This document shows positions 53,240-63,024 of a DNA stretch of 64,000 nt, piece after piece (within the stretch, counting starts at the first letter, position 1; the number at the start of each line of letters is the position of its first letter). Origin of the DNA: Arthrobacter ramosus. GTDB taxonomy: Bacteria > Actinomycetota > Actinomycetes > Actinomycetales > Micrococcaceae. Below the pieces are notes generated by a model. The model searched no databases and was not told where the DNA came from. It saw only the letters and a list, made by a program, of their open reading frames with translations. The DNA lies in contig NZ_BAAAWN010000001.1 of NCBI RefSeq assembly GCF_039535095.1, positions 1,984,001 through 2,048,000 of the forward strand, written 5' to 3'. The translations under genes and the position numbers were made by a program.

Positions 53240-54184
53240 GTGCGACGTCTACTAGCAATTCTTATCCCCGGCCTCTTGCTGATCACCGCCTGCGGCGGAA
53301 GTCCGGCACCAACAGCGACCCCGGAGCCCACCAGCCAGTCCGCCGGCGAAGTAGCCAAGCTGGATTCCCTCAAGGTCTCCGACAATGGAGACAAGAAGGC
53401 GCCCGGCTTGGAATTCAACAAGCCGCTGGACGTAACGCAGCCGACCATCAAAATGGTCAGCGACGGCACCGGCGACAAGGTGAAAGCCGGACAGGTGGCG
53501 CAGATCACCTACATTGCCGTCGACGGCAAGGACGGCAAGACCCTCGAAGACACATTCCCGACCGGGTCCCAGCCCGTCGAACTGAACGACCAGCTCAAGA
53601 CCGGCAGTGCCGTGCTTTACAACGCGCTCGTCGGTGCGAAGGTGGGCGCTGACATCGCTTTCGCCGTCCCCGGAACTGCGGCGTCGGCTGAAGCAGCAGC
53701 AACGTCATCCCAGCTGGTCGTCTTCAAGATCACTGGCGTCAAGGACGCAGTCAAGCCCCTGGCCAAGCCCGAGGGCGATACTGTCACTCCGCCGGCCGGC
53801 CTCCCCACGGTCAAGGTGGATGACAAGGGAATTCCGCAGATTTCCGTTGACGGCGCGAAGGCCCCGCAGGCCCTCGTCTCCCAGGACCTCATCAAGGGCA
53901 AGGGCGCAGCCGTCAAGGAAACGGACACCCTGACGGTCAACTACGTCGGCGTCACCTTGGCTGATGGCAAGAAGTTCGACTCCAGCTACGACAAGGGCCA
54001 GACCGCCAGCTTCGCGCTCAACGGCGTTATCAAGGGCTGGACGCAAGGCCTTGCGGGCAAGACGGTCGGCTCCCGTGTCCTCCTGGTCATCCCCAAGAGC
54101 CTCGCATATGGCGACGCCGCCGCAGCCCAGGGCCAGCCCACGGGCGACCTCGTCTTCGTCGTGGACATCCTGGGCGCCCAGTAA
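53240..54184 (+). CDS. FKBP-type peptidyl-prolyl isomerase lipoprotein
   Basis: A 314-residue lipoprotein with a signal peptide (RRLLAILIPGLLLITAC, lipobox LITAC) and two FKBP-like halves. The C-terminal half (about residues 215-314) has DTLTVNYVGVTLADGKKFDSSYDK and SRVLLVIPKSLAYGD, the FKBP active-site region. The N-terminal half is a diverged FKBP repeat that lacks most active-site aromatics. The start is GTG 53240 at the beginning of the signal peptide. It follows pafA by 100 bp and precedes a cytosolic FKBP. It probably assists folding of exported proteins. Confidence 0.88.
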   Translation: MRRLLAILIPGLLLITACGGSPAPTATPEPTSQSAGEVAKLDSLKVSDNGDKKAPGLEFNKPLDVTQPTIKMVSDGTGDKVKAGQVAQITYIAVDGKDGKTLEDTFPTGSQPVELNDQLKTGSAVLYNALVGAKVGADIAFAVPGTAASAEAAATSSQLVVFKITGVKDAVKPLAKPEGDTVTPPAGLPTVKVDDKGIPQISVDGAKAPQALVSQDLIKGKGAAVKETDTLTVNYVGVTLADGKKFDSSYDKGQTASFALNGVIKGWTQGLAGKTVGSRVLLVIPKSLAYGDAAAAQGQPTGDLVFVVDILGAQ

Positions 54185-54233
54185 CCTTCCGCAAACTTCA
54201 ATAACACCGTCCCTATCAAATTGAGGAGTACCC

Positions 54234-54629
54234 ATGTCATTTGGTCAGCGTGATTACGACCGCACTAAGCCGGAGATCGACTTCCCGGAGGGCGACGTCC
54301 CCACGGAACTCGTTATCAAGGACATCGTCGTTGGTGACGGCGCCGAGGCCAAGGCCGGCGACACCGTCTCCACCCACTACGTTGGCGTTGCCTGGTCCAC
54401 TGGCGAGGAATTCGACGCATCATGGGGCCGTGGCGCACCGCTGGACTTCCGCGTGGGCGTCGGCCAGGTCATCCAGGGCTGGGACCAGGGACTGCTTGGC
54501 ATGAAGGTCGGCGGCCGCCGTCGCCTTGAAATCCCCTCTGAGCTTGCCTACGGCTCCCGTGGCGCGGGCGCGGCCATCAAGCCCAACGAAGCCCTCATCT
54601 TCGTGGTGGACCTCGTGGCAGTCCGCTAG
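54234..54629 (+). CDS. FKBP-type peptidyl-prolyl cis-trans isomerase
   Basis: A 131-residue single-domain cytosolic FKBP. GDTVSTHYVGVAWSTGEEFD, GQVIQGWDQGLLGMKVGGRR and IPSELAYGSRGAGAAIKPNEAL are the FKBP active-site segments, with the expected Tyr, Phe and Trp positions. It accelerates proline isomerisation in protein folding. TTGAGGAG lies upstream of ATG 54234. A strong terminator follows before pafBC, so this probably ends the transcription unit. Confidence 0.93.
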   Translation: MSFGQRDYDRTKPEIDFPEGDVPTELVIKDIVVGDGAEAKAGDTVSTHYVGVAWSTGEEFDASWGRGAPLDFRVGVGQVIQGWDQGLLGMKVGGRRRLEIPSELAYGSRGAGAAIKPNEALIFVVDLVAVR

Positions 54630-54642
54630 GTTTCGCAGCATA

Positions 54643-54690
54643 GGAAGGCGCGCCTGCAGCCGGAGAAATCCGGCCGCAGACGCGCCTTCC
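54643..54690 (+). terminator. Terminator after the cytosolic FKBP gene
   Basis: GGAAGGCGCG (54643-54652) pairs with CGCGCCTTCC (54681-54690), with a further inner stem (GCCGG/CCGGC region). It is followed by GCCTTT. Confidence 0.8.
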
Positions 54691-54724
54691 GCCTTTACCT
54701 GAGGAATTTAGTAACGTAGCAAGC

Positions 54725-56731
54725 GTGTCCGCATCACGTACCGAACGACTCCTGAACCTGCTGATCGCCCTTCTGAACACGAAATACGGGCTGTCCCGTG
54801 CCGTTCTCAGGCAGAAGGTCTATCACGACGCCGGCGACAGCGACGTCGCGTTCGGACGCATGTTTGAACGAGACAAGTCAGAGCTGAAGCGGTTTGGCTT
54901 CGACATCGAAACGCTCCTTGACCACGGGTTCGGCTCGGACGATCCCGCTTCGACCCGCTACCGCATCGGCAAGGAATCCAATCGCCTGCCGTATGTGCAC
55001 CTGACGCCGGCCGAGGGCACTGTCTTGCTCCTGGCTGCGCAGCTGTGGGAACGCGCGGCGCTCGGCTCGGCCGCTGCAAGCGCGCTACGGAAGCTGCAGG
55101 CTTCCGGCGACCTTGCCGACGTCGAACTCCCCGCCGGCGTCCAGCCGCGCATCAAGCCCGCCGGCCAGGCTTTTGACGACGTCATCGTTGCCATGAACGG
55201 CCAGCACCCCGTGAGTTTCGGCTACCGTGCCGCGAGCACCGGCAAAGACGAACGCCGAATGGTAGAGCCCTGGGGCCTCGGGAGCCGGTTCGGCCAGTGG
55301 TACTTGGTGGGCTTAGACCGGGGCCGGAACGCGAAACGCTTTTTCCGGCTGTCCCGGATGACGAGCGATGTTCATGTTGAGACCGGGTATCACTGCGAGA
55401 TACCTCCGGGGTTTGATACCCGTGCCGAGCTGGACACCCTCAATGAACTTCCCCTCCAGGCGGCCCACCTCGACGTCGCCGAAGGCCGTTTGCTGGGTCT
55501 TCGCAAACGTGCGGTGAGTGTCACCGGGGCCACCGGCGCCGGCGGCTCCCAGGTAGGCAGGGACCGGCTCTCTGTGCCGTTCCGGGACAGTGAGCTGCTC
55601 GCCGAAGAACTGGCCTCCTATGGTCCCCACGTGCTCGTGGCCGGACCTCCCGAGCTGCGCGACGCCGTGATCCGCCGCCTTGAAGCTGCCGCTGCGTTCG
55701 CGTCGAGCCCCGCCGTCGAGGTCCGCTTTTCCGGCTCCGGACAAGCACCGCGGACACGCAAGCGGACCTCGGAAGACCAACTCAACCGCATGCTCCAACT
55801 GGTCCCGTTCCTTGTCCACAACCAGGGCCTGCCCATCCAGGAGGTGGCGGACCGGTTCGGGGTCACCCGTGAGGAACTCGTCGACGACTTGAAGATCCTG
55901 ATTTGCTCCGGCCGCCCCGAAGGCTATCCGGATGACTTGTTCGATATCGATTGGGAAAACGAGCACGTCTACATCCGCGAGCACCTCGAACTCAACCGGC
56001 CCATCGGCTTCAGCGTTGATGAGGCTTGCGCCCTGCTGACTGGCTTGGCGACCCTGGGCGGACTTCCCGCCCAGGCCGGAATGTCGGAGGACGAGCAAAG
56101 CGGAGCCCTGGAGTCCGTGACCCTGAAGCTCACCGGCGCTGCGGGGGAGGCCGGCCGTTTGGCGGCGGCCGTCGCCGGCCCACCCGTGACCCCGGCCGAC
56201 GCCGGGGCGTTCGACACCATCACGCGGGCGATCCAGTCGGGTCACCAATTGCGGCTTCGCTACCTGTCACGGCAGCGCGACTCAGTCTCCGAACGGGACG
56301 TCGACCCTTTCCGGCTCTATTCCTTGGACAACACCTGGTACTTCGAGGCGTACTGCCATAGCAAAGCCGGACTGCGGAACTTCCGCCTCGACCGCATCGA
56401 GGAGATCGCGCCCAACGGCCGACCGGTTTCCAAGAGTGCAGGCGCCGAGGAAGGCGTCCCGGTGAAGCTGTACACGCCCAACGACGACGACGTCGTCGTC
56501 GTCCTCCAATTGACCCGGCAGGGCGTGGGGCTGGCGCACGACTATTATGCGGACCGGACGGCTGCGCTCCCGGACGGCGGCTTGCTCGCCGAGGTCCGGT
56601 TCGGAAATGCGGACTGGTTGCCGATGTTCGTTGCGCAGCACGGCGGCGCGGCCCGCATATTGCAGCCCGCAGAGCTCGCCGACGCCTCGGCGGCCTGGGT
56701 GGCTGCCGCACTCGCGCAGTACAAGCAATGA
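54725..56731 (+). CDS. pafBC: PafBC fusion, WYL-domain DNA-damage transcription activator
   Basis: A 668-residue protein made of PafB-like (about 1-330) and PafC-like (about 340-668) halves, each with a winged helix-turn-helix, a WYL domain and a C-terminal extension. The two halves are joined in one chain. WYL domains are seen around GLGSRFGQWYLVGLDRGR and FRLYSLDNTWYFEAYCHS. PafBC activates the mycobacterial DNA-damage response; the known single-chain example is from Arthrobacter. It starts at GTG 54725, downstream of the FKBP terminator, so it likely has its own promoter, within 32 bp. Confidence 0.92.
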   Translation: MSASRTERLLNLLIALLNTKYGLSRAVLRQKVYHDAGDSDVAFGRMFERDKSELKRFGFDIETLLDHGFGSDDPASTRYRIGKESNRLPYVHLTPAEGTVLLLAAQLWERAALGSAAASALRKLQASGDLADVELPAGVQPRIKPAGQAFDDVIVAMNGQHPVSFGYRAASTGKDERRMVEPWGLGSRFGQWYLVGLDRGRNAKRFFRLSRMTSDVHVETGYHCEIPPGFDTRAELDTLNELPLQAAHLDVAEGRLLGLRKRAVSVTGATGAGGSQVGRDRLSVPFRDSELLAEELASYGPHVLVAGPPELRDAVIRRLEAAAAFASSPAVEVRFSGSGQAPRTRKRTSEDQLNRMLQLVPFLVHNQGLPIQEVADRFGVTREELVDDLKILICSGRPEGYPDDLFDIDWENEHVYIREHLELNRPIGFSVDEACALLTGLATLGGLPAQAGMSEDEQSGALESVTLKLTGAAGEAGRLAAAVAGPPVTPADAGAFDTITRAIQSGHQLRLRYLSRQRDSVSERDVDPFRLYSLDNTWYFEAYCHSKAGLRNFRLDRIEEIAPNGRPVSKSAGAEEGVPVKLYTPNDDDVVVVLQLTRQGVGLAHDYYADRTAALPDGGLLAEVRFGNADWLPMFVAQHGGAARILQPAELADASAAWVAAALAQYKQ

Positions 56732-56751
56732 AGGCTGGTTAGACTACTCAA

Positions 56752-57102
56752 ATGCCTTGGTGGTCCTGGATCCTTTTGTGGCTCGCGCTGATTGCGGTGT
56801 CGCTGCTTTGCTATGTCCTGCTGGGCGTCCGGCTTTTCCGGAAGTTCATGGCCACGGTGCATGAATTGAGTGCCGCAGGGGAGCGGCTGGGGCACCGCAC
56901 GCATCTTCCCGAACGCGCCGACGACGACGGCGAGGCGTCGTCGAAAGTGTTCGGCGCGGCCGTTTTTGCCTCACCGGAACAGATGCGTCATGATTACGTG
57001 ACGGCCAAGGCCTCCCGCCAGGAAGTGCGTCGCCAAAAGCGCGTTAAGCGCAAAGCAGAACGGGGCCAACCCCAGTCTCTGCACGACATCGATTTCAGTT
57101 AG
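56752..57102 (+). CDS. Small membrane protein with basic tail
   Basis: A 116-residue protein with one N-terminal transmembrane helix (WILLWLALIAVSLLCYVLLG), an acidic middle, and a strongly basic end (RQEVRRQKRVKRKAERGQ). It has no recognised domain. It lies between pafBC and tatA on the same strand, 20 bp after pafBC. Similar genes occupy this position in related genomes, so it is probably real, perhaps related to Tat function or membrane association; the function is unknown. Confidence 0.7.
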   Translation: MPWWSWILLWLALIAVSLLCYVLLGVRLFRKFMATVHELSAAGERLGHRTHLPERADDDGEASSKVFGAAVFASPEQMRHDYVTAKASRQEVRRQKRVKRKAERGQPQSLHDIDFS

Positions 57103-57134
57103 ACGTAGGATGTATTCCAACGAAAGGACTTCCC

Positions 57135-57401
57135 GTGGGACGACTATTTGATGGCCCTTGGCCAATTGTCATTATCATCATCGTGGCCCTGCTGCTGTTC
57201 GCGGCACCCAAGTTGCCTGCCATGGCCCGCAGCCTCGGCCAGTCGATGCGCATCATCAGATCCGAAGTCAAGGAAATGAAGAACGACGGCAAGCCGGCGG
57301 CCAAGGACGACACGGACCCCGTTGAAGGCAAAGTGGTCAACCACCCCGAAGCGAACAAGAGCGGCAACGACACTGACGTTCCGCCTGCAAACCGTAGCTA
57401 A
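57135..57401 (+). CDS. tatA: Sec-independent translocase TatA
   Basis: Pore component of the twin-arginine translocase. The 88-residue protein has an N-terminal hydrophobic helix (WPIVIIIIVALLLFAAPKLP), where the FG-x-K-P-like turn is AAPKLP, followed by the amphipathic helix MARSLGQSMRIIRSEVKEM and a charged C-terminal tail. The start is GTG 57135 with AAAGGA upstream. tatC follows after six bases. No TatB gene is visible here; a separate tatB may lie elsewhere. Confidence 0.93.
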   Translation: MGRLFDGPWPIVIIIIVALLLFAAPKLPAMARSLGQSMRIIRSEVKEMKNDGKPAAKDDTDPVEGKVVNHPEANKSGNDTDVPPANRS

Positions 57402-57407
57402 GCAGTA

Positions 57408-58244
57408 GTGGCAACGAAGACGGGCCGCAAAGCCAACCCCGAAGGGCGGATGGCGCTCCTAGACCACCTGAAGGAGCTTAAGAATCGGCTGATCAAGTCT
57501 GCCGCCGGCGTTCTCCTAGGCGCAGTGGCAGGGTGGTTCCTCTATGATCCGGTGGTCAATAGCCTGTCGGATCCGTTGGTCAAGATCGCCCAGGAGACCA
57601 AACGGACCGCGGTCCTGAATTTCGCGAGCGTGGGGGATCCTTTCGACTTCAAGCTCCGTATTGCCATCCAGATCGGCTTGGTGCTCTCGAGCCCCATCTG
57701 GATCTACCAGGTCTGGGCATTCATCACTCCCGGCCTGACCAAGAAGGAGCGCCGGTACACGCTCGGGTACATGGCTGCGGCGGTGCCGTTGTTCCTGGTT
57801 GGCGTGTATGTCGCATGGCTGGTGATTCCGAACGTCGTGCGCGCTCTGCTGCAGTTCACGCCCCAAAACGGTGCCAACAACATCGACGCTTCCCAGTACT
57901 TGACGTTCGCCACGCACATGCTTCTTTTCCTCGGCATCGCCTTCCTGGTGCCGGTGGTGTTGGTGGGCGTCAACATGGCGGGCGTTTTGAGCGGCAGGAC
58001 CATCCTCAAAGCTTGGCGCATCACGGTCTTCCTCGTGTTTGTCCTGGCGGCCGTTGCCGCGCCCGGTGCGGACGCTTTGTCCATGTTCATGCTCGCAGGC
58101 CCCCTCCTTGCGCTGTTCTTCGCCGCGATCGGGCTCTGCATGCTGAACGACAAACGGCGCGCGCGCCAGCAGTCGAAGATTGCCGCTGAGACGGACGCCA
58201 CGGCCGACGTCGCCACACCTTCTTCCGATCTGGAGAATCTGTAG
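57408..58244 (+). CDS. tatC: Twin-arginine translocase subunit TatC
   Basis: The substrate-binding core of the Tat export system. The 278-residue protein has six hydrophobic helices and conserved segments MALLDHLKELKNRLIKSA at the N-terminus, GDPFDFKLRIA, PIWIYQVWAFITPGLTKKERR, and a C-terminal basic-acidic tail. The start is GTG 57408. It belongs to a tatA-tatC-helicase group at the end of the Pup-proteasome locus, a common order in actinobacteria. Confidence 0.93.
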   Translation: MATKTGRKANPEGRMALLDHLKELKNRLIKSAAGVLLGAVAGWFLYDPVVNSLSDPLVKIAQETKRTAVLNFASVGDPFDFKLRIAIQIGLVLSSPIWIYQVWAFITPGLTKKERRYTLGYMAAAVPLFLVGVYVAWLVIPNVVRALLQFTPQNGANNIDASQYLTFATHMLLFLGIAFLVPVVLVGVNMAGVLSGRTILKAWRITVFLVFVLAAVAAPGADALSMFMLAGPLLALFFAAIGLCMLNDKRRARQQSKIAAETDATADVATPSSDLENL

Positions 58245-58268
58245 TCTCACGGCCACTAGGCTTGAAGC

Positions 58269-61166
58269 ATGTCCTCCAATTCAGGGGCCCTTTCGCCCTC
58301 AGAAGCCTTTCAAGCCGCAGCGCAACGGAGTGCTGAGTCGAAAACCTATCTTGGCACTTTTGCCCAGTCGTTGGAGTTCGAGCTTGACGATTTCCAGCGC
58401 GACGCGTGCCGTTCGCTCCAGGAGGGCAAAGGAGTGCTCGTGGCGGCGCCCACGGGGGCCGGGAAGACAATCGTCGGCGAGTTCGCTATCTACTTGGCGC
58501 TCGAACGCGGGCTCAAGGCGTTTTATACGACGCCCATCAAAGCACTAAGCAACCAGAAGTTCTCAGAGTTCTCGGCGAAGTACGGTGCCTCAAACGTGGG
58601 ACTGCTGACTGGTGACACCACCATCAACGGCGAGGCTCCGATTGTGGTGATGACCACTGAGGTCCTGAGGAACATGCTCTACGCGGACTCGGACACCCTG
58701 GGGGACCTTGGCTACGTGGTGATGGACGAGGTGCATTACCTGGCAGACCGCTTCCGCGGTGCAGTCTGGGAAGAGGTGATCATCCACCTGCCCAGCGAGG
58801 TGCAAGTGGTTTCCCTCAGCGCCACGGTGTCCAACGCGGAAGAGTTTGGGGCGTGGCTGGACACGGTGCGGGGGCACACCGATGTGATTGTCTCCGAACA
58901 TCGTCCCGTCCCCCTATGGCAGCACGTCATGGTCGGGCGCGAGATCGTCGATCTCTTCGCTGGGGATACCAGCTTTGACGAGATCGCTCCAGAGGCACCA
59001 GATGGCGAAGCGCCGGCGCCGGAGGCAGTACGGGAGCCGGACCGGAATCCCTTGCAGAGGGAATTCGAGGTCAACCCGGACCTACTGTCCATGGCCCGGG
59101 CGGAAAGCCAGATGAACTTCCGTGGCCGCTTTGGGCATGGTGGACGCAGCCGCCGCCGGCAGGACCGCCAGCGCGACAACAGTGCCGGGGAGCAGCGCAG
59201 TCCTGTGCGCAAGGCCAGCCGGCCCCAGATCATTGCGAGCCTTGACCGCCAAGGGCTGCTTCCGGCCATTACCTTCATTTTCTCCCGGGCCGGCTGTGAC
59301 GGGGCCGTCGCGCAGTGTGCCGCCGCCGGGCTGTGGCTCACGACGGAGCGCGAACAACAGATCATCGCGTCCCGGGTGGATGAGGCGAGCCGCGAGATTC
59401 CCGCCGACGACCTCGATGTCCTGGGTTTTTGGAGTTGGCGTGACGGCCTGCTCCGGGGGCTCGCGGCGCACCACGCCGGTTTGCTGCCCACCTTTAAGGA
59501 AGTCGTGGAGACGCTCTTCGCGGATGGCCTGGTCAAGGCCGTTTTTGCCACGGAGACCCTCGCCCTGGGCATCAACATGCCCGCCCGCTGCGTTGTCCTG
59601 GAGAAGCTCGACAAGTTCAACGGCGAAGCCCACGTCAACATCACCGCGGGGGAGTACACCCAGTTGACCGGCCGCGCGGGACGGCGTGGCATCGACGTCG
59701 AAGGCCATGCCGTGGTCCTTTGGCAACCGGGTACCGATCCTGCTGCCGTCGCCGGCCTCGCTTCGCGGCGCACCTACCCGCTCAACTCAAGCTTCCGGCC
59801 GACTTACAACATGAGCATCAACTTGATTGCCCAGTTCGGTCGGCCCAGGGCACGGCAAATCCTCGAATCGTCGTTCGCCCAGTTCCAGGCCGATCGGTCC
59901 GTGGTGGGGCTGGCCCGGCAGGTTCGAAGCCGCGAAGAGTCGCTGGCCGGCTATGCCGAATCCATGAAGTGCCACCTGGGCGACTTCACCGAGTACGCCA
60001 AGCTCCGGCGGGACCTTAGCGAGGCCGAGCAATTTGCCTCGAGGAGCACCTCGCGGGCCCGCAAATCGCTGACCGTCGACTCGCTGACCCGGCTCATGCC
60101 GGGTGACATCGTCAAGGTTCCAGGCGGACGCACGCCGGGTTACGCCGTCGTGCTCAACGCCGATCCCAACTCGCGTGAACCGCGTCCCGCGGTCCTCACG
60201 GAGGACAACCAGCTGCACAGGATCGGCGCCCACGAAGTCGAAGGTCCGGTCGCTCCCGTGTCCTGGATCCGGATTCCCAAGTCGTTCAACGCGAAGCTGC
60301 CCAAATCCCGTCGTGATCTGGCTTCCGCCATGCGGAATGCCGTGCGCGAGGGACGTCCGCCGGCCCGCGGCACGAACCGGAGCGAGGACTTTGGCCGGGC
60401 CCGCTACATGCCGGACCAGGAAAAGAAGATTGCGGACCTCCGCCGGGCATTGCGTGCCCATCCTTGCCACGGCTGCAGCGAACGGGAGGACCATGCCCGC
60501 TGGGCCGAGCGCTGGTGGAAACTGCGCCACGAAACCGATGGGCTCGTGCGGCAGATCCAGGGCCGTACCAACACGATCGCGAAGACATTCGACCGCGTGT
60601 GCGATGTCCTCGCCGCCTACGGTTACCTCCAGACGTCCGACGCCGGCCATGTCACGATCAGCGCGGACGGCCAGCGCCTGCGCCGCATCTACGGCGAAAA
60701 AGACCTGCTGATCTCCCAGTCCATACGCCAAGGGGCCATCAAGGACCTCGATGGCGCCGAGCTGGCTGCGCTGGCCAGCACGATGGTCTACCAAGCCAAG
60801 CGCGACGATCGCGGTCTGCGGCCCAAGATGCCGTCCGTGTCGCTCGAAACGTCCGTGGACATCGTGGTGCGTGAGTGGTCTGCGCTGGAGGACGTCGAGG
60901 ACAAGAACAGGCTGCCGTTGACCGCCGAGCCGGAGCTGGGACTTGTCTGGCCCATCTTCAAATGGGCGAAGGGCCGCCATCTTCAAGAGGTTCTCAGCGG
61001 CACCGACCTCGCCGCAGGCGACTTTGTGCGCTGGGCGAAGCAGGTCATCGACCTGCTGGACCAGATGGCCAAGATTCCAGGGCTTGAACGGCGCCAAACA
61101 AAGACGTGCCGCGAAGCGATCGATCTGGTCCGCCGCGGCGTCGTCGCGTACTCCAACGTCTCCTGA
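58269..61166 (+). CDS. helY: DEAD/DEAH-box RNA helicase, Ski2/Mtr4-like (HelY)
   Basis: A 965-residue superfamily 2 helicase. Motif I is APTGAGKT (about 60-67), motif II is MDEVH in VVMDEVHYLADR, motif III is LSATVSN, and motif VI is in QLTGRAGRRGID. Between these is a basic insertion (GRFGHGGRSRRRQDRQRDNS). The C-terminal part (from about residue 770) has a DSHCT-like domain. It resembles mycobacterial HelY (Rv2092c), which has the same neighbours (tatC upstream). It probably acts in RNA processing or degradation. The gene starts 25 bp after tatC. Confidence 0.9.
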   Translation: MSSNSGALSPSEAFQAAAQRSAESKTYLGTFAQSLEFELDDFQRDACRSLQEGKGVLVAAPTGAGKTIVGEFAIYLALERGLKAFYTTPIKALSNQKFSEFSAKYGASNVGLLTGDTTINGEAPIVVMTTEVLRNMLYADSDTLGDLGYVVMDEVHYLADRFRGAVWEEVIIHLPSEVQVVSLSATVSNAEEFGAWLDTVRGHTDVIVSEHRPVPLWQHVMVGREIVDLFAGDTSFDEIAPEAPDGEAPAPEAVREPDRNPLQREFEVNPDLLSMARAESQMNFRGRFGHGGRSRRRQDRQRDNSAGEQRSPVRKASRPQIIASLDRQGLLPAITFIFSRAGCDGAVAQCAAAGLWLTTEREQQIIASRVDEASREIPADDLDVLGFWSWRDGLLRGLAAHHAGLLPTFKEVVETLFADGLVKAVFATETLALGINMPARCVVLEKLDKFNGEAHVNITAGEYTQLTGRAGRRGIDVEGHAVVLWQPGTDPAAVAGLASRRTYPLNSSFRPTYNMSINLIAQFGRPRARQILESSFAQFQADRSVVGLARQVRSREESLAGYAESMKCHLGDFTEYAKLRRDLSEAEQFASRSTSRARKSLTVDSLTRLMPGDIVKVPGGRTPGYAVVLNADPNSREPRPAVLTEDNQLHRIGAHEVEGPVAPVSWIRIPKSFNAKLPKSRRDLASAMRNAVREGRPPARGTNRSEDFGRARYMPDQEKKIADLRRALRAHPCHGCSEREDHARWAERWWKLRHETDGLVRQIQGRTNTIAKTFDRVCDVLAAYGYLQTSDAGHVTISADGQRLRRIYGEKDLLISQSIRQGAIKDLDGAELAALASTMVYQAKRDDRGLRPKMPSVSLETSVDIVVREWSALEDVEDKNRLPLTAEPELGLVWPIFKWAKGRHLQEVLSGTDLAAGDFVRWAKQVIDLLDQMAKIPGLERRQTKTCREAIDLVRRGVVAYSNVS

Positions 61167-61198
61167 CCCACTACAGATTCCCAGCAAGGAGCATATCC

Positions 61199-62875
61199 AT
61201 GACCCATTCAGGCGCGCCCTCCGATAACCGGCCCCGCAAGGTCACGATGTACCGGAACGGCTCCGTCTACACAGCCGCTGATCCCTTCGCGAGCGCAATG
61301 CTGGTTGACGGAGACACTGTTGCCTGGGTCGGTTCGGAGCAGGCAGCAACGTCGATTGCCGATTCTTCGATGGAAGTCATCGATCTCCGGGGAGCTTTGC
61401 TGGCGCCCGGTTTCGTAGACTCCCACATGCACCTCACGGAGACCGGAATTGCTTCCGATTCCCTCCAGCTCGCCGGGGTCCGCTCGGCACGGGAACTGCT
61501 CGACGCCGTCGCCCTCGCCGCCAGGGCTCTTGGCACCACCGGCGCCGTGCTTGGCCACGGTTGGGATGACTCGCTGTGGCACGAAAAGACGCTGCCCGCG
61601 CCGGAAGAGCTCGACCGCGCCGCGGGCGGGCTCAAGGTGTACCTGGCGCGCGTGGACGCGCACTCGGCCCTTGCTTCATCCTCCTTGGCATCCGCCGCGG
61701 GCCTGGACGGCCTTGATGGGTACGACGGTTCCGCGCACGTCCTGAGGGCTGCCCATACCGCTGCGCGACTGGTCGCCAGGCAGTTCCCTGACACCGAACG
61801 CCGCCGATACCAGGAACTGGCCCTTCGTGAGGCTGCGGCCAACGGCTATGTGGCCCTGGCCGAAATGGCGGCCCCGCACATTTGCAGTGTCGACGACCTT
61901 CGGATGTCTGCGTCGTGGAACTCAGCGTCGTGGAACGAGGGCAGCGCGGGTGTCCCCGGGATCCTTCCCTATTGGGGCGAACTCGCCACATCGGCCGAGC
62001 ATGCCGCTGCCATCCTGGAGGGCTTGGGCGTACCCGTTCTTGGCCTGGCCGGTGACTTGAACATCGACGGTTCCATCGGTTCGCGAACGGCTGCCCTGAG
62101 CGAAGACTACGCAGACGCGCCGGGCCACCGCGGAAGCCTCTATGTCTCCGTCGACGACGCCGCCCGCCACATTGCAGCCTGTTCGGCGCTCGGTATCCAG
62201 GCAGGCTTCCACGTCATCGGCGACGCGGGACTGAAGACGGCGCTGGATGCCTTTGACCTTGCCGCGTCGGAAGTGGGGGAGCAGCGGGTCCGTGCCGCCG
62301 CGCACCGCCTCGAGCATGTGGAAATGGCGGATGCCGGCGATTTCGCCCGGCTTGCGAAGTATTCGATTACAGTGAGCGCACAGCCCGCCTTCGATGCCGC
62401 CTGGGGCGGGGCCGGAAAACTGTACGAGCAGCGCTTGGGGGCGCGAAGCATGGCCATGAACCCCTTCGCTTCGTACTACTCCACCGGCGTGCCGGTGTGC
62501 TTTGGAAGCGATAGCCCGGTCACCCCGTTGCGCCCATGGTCCAGTGTCAGGGCGTGCTTGGAACACAGCAATCCGGATCAACGCATTTCTGCAAGGGCAG
62601 CGTTCCTCGGACACACCCGGGCCGGTTGGCGGGCCGGCAAAGAGCGCAATCCGCTCATGGGGCAATTGGTTCCAGGGGCCCCTGCAAGTTTTGCAGTGTG
62701 GGAAGTTGAAGAGCTGATGGTGCAAGTGGCCGATGGCCGCGTCCAGTCCTGGTCCACCGATCCGCGCGCACGAACGCCCCTCCTCCCCGCGCTGGACAGC
62801 GGTAGCGATCCCGCTTGCCTACAGACCGTGCGCGAAGGCCAGGAGATCTTCGCGAGTGAAACTTTGCGGTCATAG
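61199..62875 (+). CDS. Amidohydrolase family protein (YtcJ-like)
   Basis: A 558-residue metal-dependent hydrolase of the amidohydrolase-3 group. FVDSHMHLTETG has the His-x-His metal site near residue 75. The catalytic core includes GHGWDDSLWHE and HRLEH (about residue 370), and the conserved Asp is in CFGSDSPVTPL. Substrate specificity is unknown; the family hydrolyses amides, ureas or cyclic imides. ATG 61199 has AAGGAG upstream, which decides it over an earlier in-frame ATG inside the helicase gene. Confidence 0.88.
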   Translation: MTHSGAPSDNRPRKVTMYRNGSVYTAADPFASAMLVDGDTVAWVGSEQAATSIADSSMEVIDLRGALLAPGFVDSHMHLTETGIASDSLQLAGVRSARELLDAVALAARALGTTGAVLGHGWDDSLWHEKTLPAPEELDRAAGGLKVYLARVDAHSALASSSLASAAGLDGLDGYDGSAHVLRAAHTAARLVARQFPDTERRRYQELALREAAANGYVALAEMAAPHICSVDDLRMSASWNSASWNEGSAGVPGILPYWGELATSAEHAAAILEGLGVPVLGLAGDLNIDGSIGSRTAALSEDYADAPGHRGSLYVSVDDAARHIAACSALGIQAGFHVIGDAGLKTALDAFDLAASEVGEQRVRAAAHRLEHVEMADAGDFARLAKYSITVSAQPAFDAAWGGAGKLYEQRLGARSMAMNPFASYYSTGVPVCFGSDSPVTPLRPWSSVRACLEHSNPDQRISARAAFLGHTRAGWRAGKERNPLMGQLVPGAPASFAVWEVEELMVQVADGRVQSWSTDPRARTPLLPALDSGSDPACLQTVREGQEIFASETLRS

Positions 62876-63024
62876 TTGCAAATAGCTTGCTGGTCTTGAG
62901 GGCCCCTGACCTGCGTGGATGAATAAAGCCCCAGCTCAGGCGGCGCTTGACAGGATTTGTGAAGTCCGTAGCATTTAGGGTCAACAGGCTTCCACAGGGA
63001 ATACCTGGTTGTCTGGCCGCGGTG

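Noticed and set aside
59787..61187. A 466-residue open frame on the minus strand
   Set aside because: It is opposite the helicase C-terminal half, whose sense translation is conserved; there is no motif in the antisense frame.
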